From contig NC_053202.1 of assembly GCF_905163445.1 (NCBI RefSeq), positions 2,728,001-2,792,000 of the forward strand: a stretch of DNA of 64,000 nt, read 5' to 3'. This stretch comes from Pararge aegeria. Lineage: Eukaryota; Arthropoda; Insecta; Lepidoptera; Nymphalidae. The notes beneath the pieces are model-generated. The model was not told the DNA's origin and searched no databases. It saw only the letters and a list, made by a program, of their open reading frames with translations. Shown piece after piece: positions 47,676 through 57,800 of this stretch. A program made the translations under genes and the position numbers. The stretch's first letter is position 1, and each line of letters starts with the position of its first letter.

Positions 47676-50600
47676 ATGTCCCTGCTCGACTCCCCGATCC
47701 CGCTGTCGGATATAGAAGATGTGCTTGCGTGGGTGGACACCTTTAAACTGTCTCGACCTACTAAAAAGATTAACAGGGATTTTTCTGATGCTGGTACTGT
47801 ATAATGAGCAACTAATAACTGTAACCGTCCTCTATAGGGCACGGGTCTCCTCAGAACGGGGAGGGTGTAAGGCCATGTAAAAATGGTCATAATATCACGC
47901 TCTTGATAGGCTGACGATGGTGTTTCTTGCAGTTCTTCTGGCTGAAATACTAAGCGTCCATTACCCGAAGCTGGTGGAAATGCACAACTACCCACCGCGT
48001 AACAGCCACTCCCTGAAGCTGAACAACTGGATGACCCTCAACAGGAAGGTGCTGAAGAAGCTCCGGTTAAACCTGTGCTGCAACACCATGGAACAGCTAG
48101 CTAATTGTACGCTTGGAGTCATCGAGCGAGTACTTCTTATGGGTAAGACAAGGGATATTTTTATTTACTATTATTAGTACAAAGGAGATTACAAGCATTC
48201 ATCCGCACATAAGTCAACCTTAAAACATGTGCTGTCACGATTGTTTTTAGAACTTTTGAAGGGGTATTATGAAAATTAAACTTAACTTGCTATACTCCGC
48301 GAAAGTTAGGAGAATCTGTGTGGTATAATTTACTGCAGAAGATCTGTTTGGTGTGGAGTATAAGGATTGAAGAAATTATAAATTACTCCACACGGATTCT
48401 CCTGCTTTTCGCGGAGTATTGCAAATTAAGCTTATTTTTCATAAAATATCATGGATTTCCGCAAAGTAACGCCTGCTTCTATTCAATACTTTTCTAGATG
48501 AACAACTTTGTCTTACATGATTTTATCGCAAGCAGCGGAAGCTCTCAAAAGAAAAAAAAATCCCCCCTTTCGAAACATTTTCCCATGGTGCTATGTTTAT
48601 ACTGATCTTTAGTGTGATGACATATAGCCTATAAACATCCTCGATAAATGGGCTATCCAACACTGAAATAATTTTTCAAATCAGACCAGTAGTTCCTAAG
48701 ATCATCGCGTATCAAGTAAACAAACAAACTCTTCAGCTTTAAATATATTAGAATAAGATAAGATTTACATTGCCGTGTGGAATCATTGCAGTACGCGATA
48801 AGATCCGTCGTGACGAAGAGGTGAACAAAAGTTTGAAAGACGCAGAACAAAACATGTCCAGCGGCGGTAGTTACTACGATGTCTGTGGAGATGACGGTAA
48901 GCAGAGACTTATTATAACAATAGATATGGGTATGGATATTAGGGAGTGGACTGGGATCGCGAGTGCCGCCCAGCTGTTTAACCTCGCGAGAGAAAAGTAA
49001 AACTATCGAAAACTGACGGCCAACCTTCACTAGTTGGAGAGGCACCTAAAGAAGAAGATGGGTATGGGAATCATTAAAACAAAACGGCACCGACTCAATG
49101 GTGCTACAACGATAAAAGAGAACCAATCGGGCGTACAACTTCACCTTTTTTTGAACACTAGCAGACCCCACGCGTTGCTTGGTTTTCTTGTATTTTAATA
49201 TGCAATATAATTTATTATTAATTTATAATTGCAATAAAATAATAGATTGAGATATAAACTATCTCTTAAGTAGGAACAATACTGACATAAAAAAGGTGAA
49301 ATCGGCTTAGACAAAATTCGTAACACTGGAATTATATTTATTGAGGATCGGCGAATTGCCAGTAAGATATGACAAATTAATACAACAAGCGACCTTTTAA
49401 TATATAGACATTATTGCATACAAACGTTTTAATAAGAATACTATGTCAATTCCTATTAAAACGGCTTGTATGCAATAATTTCTATACATTAAGAGGTCGC
49501 TTGTTGTTGTTGTATTCATTTGTCAAATCTTACTGCCAATTCGCCAAAAAACGCTTAGGCCGTATGACGAAAGTGCCATGTTGTTCAATCGTGATTCTTG
49601 GTAGTTCATGAGTGGTCTAAAAGATGGCCCTTATTTATTTGCTGTTAAATTTAGTGAGAAATCTTTGTCTGCAGGACGTTAATATGACGAAAAGACAATT
49701 ATGGCTAGTTACACTGCGTGGGACTAGTGGTTATCTTATCAAACTGCAGATCACGAGGTCCTGTGTTTGATGCTCAGGTCGGGCCAACGAATAGTATTGG
49801 GTTATTCTATCAAGGGATCTTTAGTGCCAGCCTAGACTTTTAAAATTTGGGTTGATTAAACCCCGTGCCTAGTGGAGTACATTTTGCTGTCGTTCCTGGG
49901 TCTGATCTCTTGCCGGTCGTGTCAAAACTGCCGTCCCATCGTACTATGAGAGTGAGAAAATAGAAAGTGCGTGTTTGCGCAAACACTATAAAATCTCCCG
50001 AAAGACGTCAGAGTATGCCTCATTTCCTAGCGGATTGCCGTGTATTATCTAGCAGTGGAGGTCGAAAATGATGACTGGTCACGATCATTTATTTCCCCAG
50101 AAAACGTGCTAGTAGTACCTGTGAAGACAAGAGTGAATGGAGTACTGGAAACCATGCAAAAGAAAGTGGTCAGCTACGAACATTATCTCGGTATCAAAGA
50201 ACAACTGAAAGACGCTAAAGACTCTGCAGAGATGCTTAAACAAAAGGTTGGTGCTCTCATACACAACCAGAAATTTAAATCATACAGTAGATGTGCATTC
50301 AACTGATGGACGTCAAAAGCTGATAAAAAAAATTAAGCTTAATTTACAATACTCTGCAAAAAGCAAGAGAATCTGATGTTGACTTTACAATGAATAATTG
50401 TTATGAGAATTATTCCTTTTAAAGTCGGCATCGCCTGAAGAATACAGATTCCCCTTCTTTTCGCTGAATATAGCAAATTAAGCTTAATTTTTATAAAATA
50501 AAATGGAATTCTACAAAGTAATGCCTGTTTGTATCCAATACTGCTACTTATATGCCACTTGCTCCATGTATTCAGTGGCCCTATCCACTTTAAGTGTGCT

Positions 50601-51197
50601 TGTCATGTAATATTAATTAATGATATCCATTACAGCAGAATTAAAATATTGTTTTATAATATTATAACTGGAAATGAACTAACATTTCAGGTTGAACATT
50701 TAGACAGCCTAATCAAGTTAAAAGAGGAAAGGATAGAAGAGCTTCAGAAGCAACTTGACAGGAAACAGGCAAGACGTAGAGAAGTCGAAGCTAATCAGAA
50801 TAGTATATCTGTGCCTTTTGAGCCTGAACCACCAACACCCGAAGCCATCGATTTAGTTCATGTACCAAGTAGACCTTTGTCTGTTAAATCTGTCGAATCT
50901 AATCCAAGGATAGGAAAAGATGAATCCAAAATTCCTGTACCGGTACAAGATTTAATTAAATCAGTATCAAGACCTAGTATTACCGAAGTTGCATCAAAAG
51001 ATCTTCAGGATATTAATGTAGATAGAATAAAGTCTGATGTGTTTAAGGAAGTCGAGATAATCGACCAAAGGGTTTTGGAAGGTTTCCATGATAGCCTTGA
51101 ATTTATTAATGAACCTACTACAATTGCTGTGTTCGATGAAAAACAAAATAATTTAAAGGAGATAGATTATTCATATGAAATAAATTATTTAAATTAG
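47676..51197 (+). CDS. SPEF1: SPEF1/CLAMP, calponin-homology microtubule protein
   Basis: Microtubule-binding and bundling protein of the axonemal central pair and cortical microtubules. Exons 47676-47793, 47933-48142, 48792-48896, 50056-50246 and 50691-51197 join in phases 1,1,1,0 for 376 residues. The N-terminal CH domain is recognised from DVLAWVDTFKLSRP, NRDFSDAG, VLLAEILSVHYPKLVEMHNY, NNWMTLNRKVLKKL and CTLGVIERVLLM (about residues 10-110). A coiled coil follows (HLDSLIKLKEERIEELQKQL) and matches the family's C-terminal helix. About 110 further residues, rich in P, E, S and V, extend beyond it, making this longer than the roughly 235-residue vertebrate SPEF1. The ATG opens a CH domain of normal length. 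A polyadenylation signal AATAAA is at 51457. Convergent with the gene at 51846. Confidence 0.93.
48240..48500. mobile_element. MITE M1, best copy, in SPEF1 intron 2
   Basis: Inverted arms: TTATGAAAATTAAACTTAAC and TTGCTATACTCCGCGAAAG on the left; CTTTTCGCGGAGTATTGCAA and ATTAAGCTTATTTTTCATAA on the right. Other copies are at 50330, 60352 and, partial, 44650. Confidence 0.85.
49140..49345 (+). mobile_element. Helitron-like left-end scrap
   Basis: ACACTAGCAGACCCCACGCG with TTGCTTGG resembles lepidopteran Helitron-like termini. The remainder is AT-rich. Confidence 0.45.
49350..49545. mobile_element. Foldback element, ~90-bp arms
   Basis: The left arm GGCGAATTGCCAGTAAGATA..GACAAATTAATAC..CAAGCGACC pairs along its whole length with the right arm GGTCGCTTG..GTATTCATTTGTC..CTTACTGCCAATTCGCC. 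The loop is only about 11 bp. Some mismatches and small indels. No second copy seen. Confidence 0.9.
49705..49910 (+). mobile_element. SINE-like element in SPEF1 intron 3
   Basis: Degenerate tRNA-like head (GTGGGACTAGTGGTTATC, GGTCCTGTGTTTGATGCTCA), then GGGTTATTCTATCAAGGGAT. A separate lepidopteran SINE subfamily, poorly preserved. Confidence 0.5.
50328..50535. mobile_element. MITE M1, diverged copy in SPEF1 intron 4
   Basis: ATTAAGCTTAATTTACAATA, ACTCTGC and GCAAGAGAATCTG pair with CAGATTCCCCTTCTTTTCGC and AGCAAATTAAGCTTAATTTT. Confidence 0.8.
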
Positions 51198-51456
51198 TTT
51201 TTTCGGAATCATGAGAATTTTCTGCTGCCGAAGTAATTTCATAGGTGGGTATTTAACTACGTACTTTCAACTTTTATCAAGGATGTTTTGAAATTTCCAT
51301 CAATTTTAGAAATTGTGACAAAAAATCGCATTTATCACTTGTTTGTCGTCACTGTTTAACCGCAAAAGTAGTTTTTTCTACAGATTTTGTCTAATCTAGG
51401 ATTCAAAAGTCTTAATTTTTCAATGTTTTTATTAGAATTTAATTGTTATTTATTAC

Positions 51457-51462
51457 AATAAA
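51457..51462 (+). terminator. SPEF1 polyadenylation signal
   Basis: AATAAA about 260 bp past the SPEF1 stop. The opposing gene's AATAAA (minus, 51618-51623) lies about 160 bp away, so the two transcripts end tail to tail. Confidence 0.6.
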
Positions 51463-51845
51463 TTTTTACGAATGTTAACCACATGAGTTTTATTGACATA
51501 GTGGATTTGGCCATTTTACATTTCCTGATTTGCCTTGTTTGCTTTTTGCTAGTTTGCGTGCAAGTTACTTGCAAACAGAATGTATTGTTTGCCACTTTTT
51601 TGCATATTTAATTTTAATTTATTTATATTCAAAATTTAAGTATTTATTAATGCTTGAAACTTCCTACCTTGTGATCAGCGAAATCCTTTTTAACAAAAAT
51701 TTCGTGCAATAAGACAGTCTTCGGACAATATCTTTACAGCTTTTCTTCTTTTTATCAAGTACCTATCGTTATTATTTCTATGTTTGCAATTGAGCATTAT
51801 AAAAATATTAGGAGTTTCTATAATAATTTAAGACCCAGATTTGTA

Positions 51846-54800
51846 TCAACAACGAATATTAGCCTGGAATATGTTGCACAAGCTCGGATACTGCTTTAAT
51901 ATCTTCTTAATCTCTTCCAATCTGTTCTTGCTGAAACTATTTTTGTTTTCATGCTCCCTGCAAAGAGAATTAAACTCCATTTGGGGATCAAATATTATAA
52001 TTTTAATCCCCAAATGTAGGATCATGTTATCACTATAAACGTGCTTAAAGCGCGAGCTATAAGTCGTGCTTTTTACTTCAAAGATCACATCTCTTGAACT
52101 CCTGAACCGATAAATGGTATCCTTTGTCTCATTTATAACAAAGCCGTGATACTCTCTATTAGCATCTTAACTTAAATACAAACTGTGTCATTATTTGCGT
52201 AAGAGAGGATGAAGTTAAGTGTTAAAGAATTTTTTTCTCTGAGTTAGGTAACGCCAAAGTTTGTTTTATGAACCCCTGGAGTAATGAATATTTTAACTCT
52301 TTTCATTTGACCTTGGTTTGCAACTTTTACAAATTTATAATTTTATATATCTTTCAGTATTAAAAATGTAAACAACTAGTATCCACATTGAAAAAGGTTC
52401 CGTGTAATTTACTCATATGGTAGCGTGTTTGGTTCTGGCTCTATACCGGGTAATGTAACTTACGTATCTTCATTCTCATCTTGTCCAATAATTTTGAACC
52501 TATTGAACTCAATCGTATCATCAAAGAAGCACTTTGCATTGATTCTGTCCAACTCTTGCTTTACGGGAATTAAATCTACGACTGAAAAAAAAATTATAAC
52601 CTTACAAATCAGTGTAGTGCACTTATTAATTTTTAAATGTCTTTGACTAGCTGTTGCCCACGGGCCACGGCTATTATTTTAACTATTTATTTATACACCA
52701 CTTCTCAGTTAGGAAAATAAAGGAAGAATAGAGAAAATAAAGACTGGAGTGGAATACAAAAGGCCCTATTGCTTTGAAGCGATCACTGCCAGGCCACTTA
52801 AGTATTAGAACAACAAAAGACTGTGTTGTATGAACAGGTTTTTTTATAAATCCATTGATAGGAGTTTGTTTCTCCAGGGATGAAGAGTGTTCTATCCTGT
52901 CCATGGGATGCAAACTATTCTTATGTAAAATTTTGAAGCAGTATAATAGATAACGAATTATATTTTATTAAACTCTGGATGTGGATGTACTTACTATTAT
53001 AGACACTTTGACTAATTTCAGCTGCATCGGACCCTGCGACATCACAGGTACAGGGTGGTATGGACATATCTTGACTGGACGTCTGTACCGCTATCCCTTC
53101 AACACTGGGTGGCCACGACAACAGAGGATTGTCGTCTATCACGTCGATCGCTACTCGCTCCTTCTTCTTTTTCTCTTCCATCCTTTTCTTGAGGATTTCG
53201 AGCTGTTCTGTAGGAAACAATTCTTTATGAACTAATAATTCGATTGCGGTTGAATATTGGTGGACAGAAATACTCCAAATTTTCTTTTTAATTGCGGGTT
53301 TTAGACGTTGTCTTGCCCTGAAAAAGAATTCCTGGATTCTGTCCGCAGCAGAGCCAAATAGTGAATCTACATGCACTCAAGCATACTCCAAAAATGACAT
53401 CAAAGTCCTTCTAACAATTTTCGGGTTTTTTTTTGCGAGAGATGCTCGGCAGTTGAATTTCACATCGAATTTCGAAAATTCGAAAGTGAAACAGGAATTT
53501 ATAAACTTTCCTAGAAGAGGATAACCATATTTCGTTACTGGCAACACACTCTGCTCAAAGATTAGTCAACATGTTTCGAAATATTCAGAACTCTAACCAT
53601 TTGTTTTTTATTCTGCCATTGACTAAGTGCTCTAAAATGAATCTAACCAGACCATATGTGATGACACCATTTCCAAAGAGCCACTGCAGGTGTACCCTAA
53701 ATTAACAATCAATTAAATCCAACATCATCATCATACCAAATCAATACTCGTCACGGAAAAAGCCGTGAGGATTGAGCATTCCACAATATTCTCAAAGGCG
53801 TGTGAAGTCCACTAATCCGCACTTGACTATCGACTGAACTTCATACAGTCAGTACAGTCATTGTGGCAAGAGACCCGTGCCGGTAATGGGTTGATATGAT
53901 AATCCAACATCTCCAGATGGCACATTGAATGTAGTAATGCTATCTTTTATGGAACAGAGAAGCTAAATTCAATCTGGCATCTGAATTGATGATTTTAAAA
54001 TCAGGCGTTAATGGATAGAGACGAGGTATGTGCTCTGCAGTGGGATGTTAATAGACTGCGGATGGTTGTTAGTGGTGACATAACCATCCAAATCCTCCAG
54101 AATACCAGGAATATCCGGTGGGTTGAGATGTTGGTAACCTGGGGTGCAAGGCTCATAGTCTTCGAACGATTGCTCAAAGTGCGTGAAGGGGCTGGCTCGC
54201 ATGTACGATGGTAGGCTGCTCATAAAGTCGTCCATTTGCATCTTCTGGCACTTCTCCATTGGACATATCTATGGTTAAAGGAAATCTAATTAGAATCTGC
54301 CATTGAATCGAAGTTTTTAAATGACGGTGGGCATAGCAGAAAACGTGAAATAAATAGAGTTGATACTACGAGAAGATCATTTAAAAAAATATATTATCAG
54401 GTTTCCTCACGATGTTTTCTTTCACCGTTGAGGCAGTTGTTACCTTTTCATAATGTATCTTGTGATCTATTTCCGGCACATGTTGGTTGATAACTTGTAA
54501 ACTATCGTTGTGTATGCTCCTGAAAATTGGTTAATGCAGAATTCATCAAACTTTTTAATAACCTTACAAAAAAGGAGAAGGCTATCCATTGATATAGCCA
54601 CCGGAACTAAACAATAGTAAGTACTGCATGGGTTGCCATTCGATTATGGTGTACGGGTAGTAAGCATAAATTACTTCAACATCAACTGCCCACAAGCGTA
54701 TACTGCTGAACATAGGCCTTTCCAAGAGCGCGCCACCATACACGGTCCTCCGCCTTTTTCATCCAACCGCTTCCAGCCGCCTGTTTAAGGACACCTGGCC

Positions 54801-57800
54801 AGCTTAATGGAGGTCGTTTCACACTGCGCTTGCCGATTCCCGGTCTCCACTGCAGAATGCGTCTGCCATCGGCACTACGACAGACATGGCCCGCCCACTG
54901 CCACTTCAACTTGCTTGTCCTTTGCTATGTCGGTGACTTTAGTTCTCCTTTGGATTTCCTAGTTGTGAATTTTGTCCCGAAGATAGACTCTCAACATAGC
55001 TCGCTCCATAGCGCACTACGTGATTTGGAGTTTGTGGATCTGGTCGACTGTCAGTGTCCACGTCTCGACTCCATATGTCATTACAGGTAGCACACACTCG
55101 TGAAAGACTTTCGTCTTTAGGCAACCATATAACCATCGCCTGTATACAGGTTTCTTTAAAGGCTCGAGATGGATACTGATAAACAACAGTCAGAACTGTT
55201 GTTTATCAGTATCTGTAGAACAGCCGGTGCCTTTAATAAATACGAGAGCAACATTTTGCAAGTTACAAGTTAGTATCACATCCCAGTATAAGGTAAGTTC
55301 GAAGCCAGGGACACCTTTATATTTGCTCAAATAAATTTTGCAGTGACAAGTACCCCAGTGTATTATAGATATAACCTATGTCTTACCCAAGAGCTGAGGT
55401 TGTATCACCAGTCATATCTTCTTCATCTCTCGAAATGGTTTTTCTGTAAAGTTATGTATTTTTAATTCTTTTACACGCTATCTCACCTAGGAGACATTGC
55501 AGATGATGGTAGCGGGCTAACCTGCGAAGTTATGTAAATTATATTAAGCCCAGTGGTAATGACTTCAGCGTTATTTCCAAGGGGGCGGATTCGAATCCCA
55601 GCATGCACCACTAACTTTCAATGGTAAAGGAAAACTAAGAGGAAACATGCATGCCCGAGAGCTTAACATAATGTTTTCAAAGACGTGTCAAGGCCACAAG
55701 GGTCGGCGTGCTGGACTACGATCTAAATCCTTCTCATTGTAGCACCAGGCCTGCACTGTATGGGTGGACATGATGATGATGATACCCCTAATCGGTTCCT
55801 ACGCGGCATAGTTCCTGCTGGAGGCATTACAAGATTGGACAAAATTCGGAATGAGTTCATCTGAGGCTCTTTTAAAGTTGCAGAAGTACAGGATAAGATG
55901 CAGGAGGGCCGATTGCGCTGGTATTAGCATATATTTCGTGGAGACAAAAACTAAATGACACAGCGAGTAATGCTACAGACGAAGGTAAAAGAGGCAGAGA
56001 CGAAGGTAAGAACCGAATCCAATGACACGAAAATTCTGGGCCTAACGCCAGAAATGATACAAGACCGTATTAAATGGCGGTCAAGTATCAGGAGGGCTGA
56101 CCCCGAATAGGGAAAGGGCCAGGGGAATGATGACGATAAAAAGACTTTTCATTAGGAAATAATGAATGAATGAATGTATAGTTACAGAGATATAAAAACA
56201 GAGCAAGAGAGTAAAATTTGGTGGTACACATGATGTACCCTGCTAGTAGCTTATCCAAAGCGTCTAGGATAAGCTACTAGCAGGGTACATCATGTGCACC
56301 GTGCTACGCCAGAGCCAAGACTGCCTCGCCACTGTAGTTTCGGTCTTTATATACGGATCATAACGACTTGAGTAGTAGGTGAGTGGGGATAATGAACAAT
56401 GCGCCAGGTGGCGAGAGCGGTGCACGTGTTGTTTACAGATTTATTGCCGGCGCCGTCAAATACAAATAAGATATAAACATACATGAAATTACCCATGATT
56501 AATGTAAACTACTAAAAATCATATACATATATAATCATATAAGAATATTTATATGCTTCAGCATATACCAAATCAATACTCGTCACGGGTCTCCACGCAG
56601 AGTGATAAGGTTAATCAGGCAGTACCCAGTCCACTGCACTGGCTAAATGCAAACTATGGAAAGGTGTCCTCGCAATGTTTTTCTTCACCGAGTAAACGAT
56701 ATTTAATTGCTAAAAATTTATAACGACTGATGTCCTAATCACTGGGCTTAACCAAAAGTAGCGCCAGGTATAAAAATTAGCGGCGTGTGCTGGAGATAAG
56801 AATAAAAATATACATATATATATTATGTCGTCATATTAACTTATTACCGGCCCACTACAGGGCACGGGTCTCCTCCCACAATGAGAAGGGTTTACGGTGG
56901 TAGTCCACCACGTTTGACTAGTGCGGATTGGTGGACTCCACACATCTTTGAGAACATTATCGAGAACTCTCAAGCATGCGGGTTTCCTCACGATGTTTTC
57001 CTTCACCGTTGAAGCAAGTGATGTTTAAATTACTTAAAACGCACAGAATTTATAAAAGTCAGAAGTACGTGCTGGGATTCCTCCTGAGCTCCTACCCACT
57101 GGGCTATCGTCGAGTCAATGTTATGCTTCTATTATGCTTACCCAGGTCTTATTTCGGGCTCTTCAACTTCATCTTGTTCTGCCTCAAAATCTTCGCTCAT
57201 CTCTTGGCACGTTGAATCCTGTAAATGATTTTCTTCATCATTTCACTACACTATTTAGCGGTACTAGAAATAGTATAATACATCCGTTCAAATGAAAATC
57301 GCTTATGATATGAGGAGTTATGAATTACGGTGTAAAATTCTAATTTTTGTAAAACTCAATCTTTTAATCCATATGCCTAATGATTTTGTTATAAAAGTAG
57401 CCTAATTTAAAACCAGAGAATCAGCTTTAAAGAAACTAAATCGCATTAAAATCATTTCAGTAGTTTCCACGTGAATTCTTGGTGAATGGAGCTCCCAAAA
57501 ACCGTTATCGGTCACCGGGGAAACTCTACAAGTTAAGCACGAACGTCATTGCTATTTAAAGGCTTGTAATGAGAAAAGTTTTTGACCTTTTACTTTATTA
57601 ACTTTTTGGAGTCGTTATCCAACATTGTTGACACTCACAATTTTACTTGCCGATGACGCGTGTCTGTATTTCTCCCGCTGAAATGATAATTTAAAATGTT
57701 AAATTAAGATATAACTAACAAACTAAAACATTTCTTACACACTCCACTCCACATTTCTTACTTTAACAGTCCACTGCTGGACTAAAGGGCGCAAGGGCAA

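Noticed and set aside
47609..47995. 128-codon minus-strand open frame
   Set aside because: It overlaps SPEF1 exons 1 and 2 and intron 1 in antisense; a shadow of real coding sequence.
52995..53366. Assignment of the unrecognised gene as a condensin II H2 (kleisin) subunit
   Set aside because: Only a short stretch with R-x-x-L-K-P and a following H-x-Y resembles that family; the other exons do not, so a name would be a guess.
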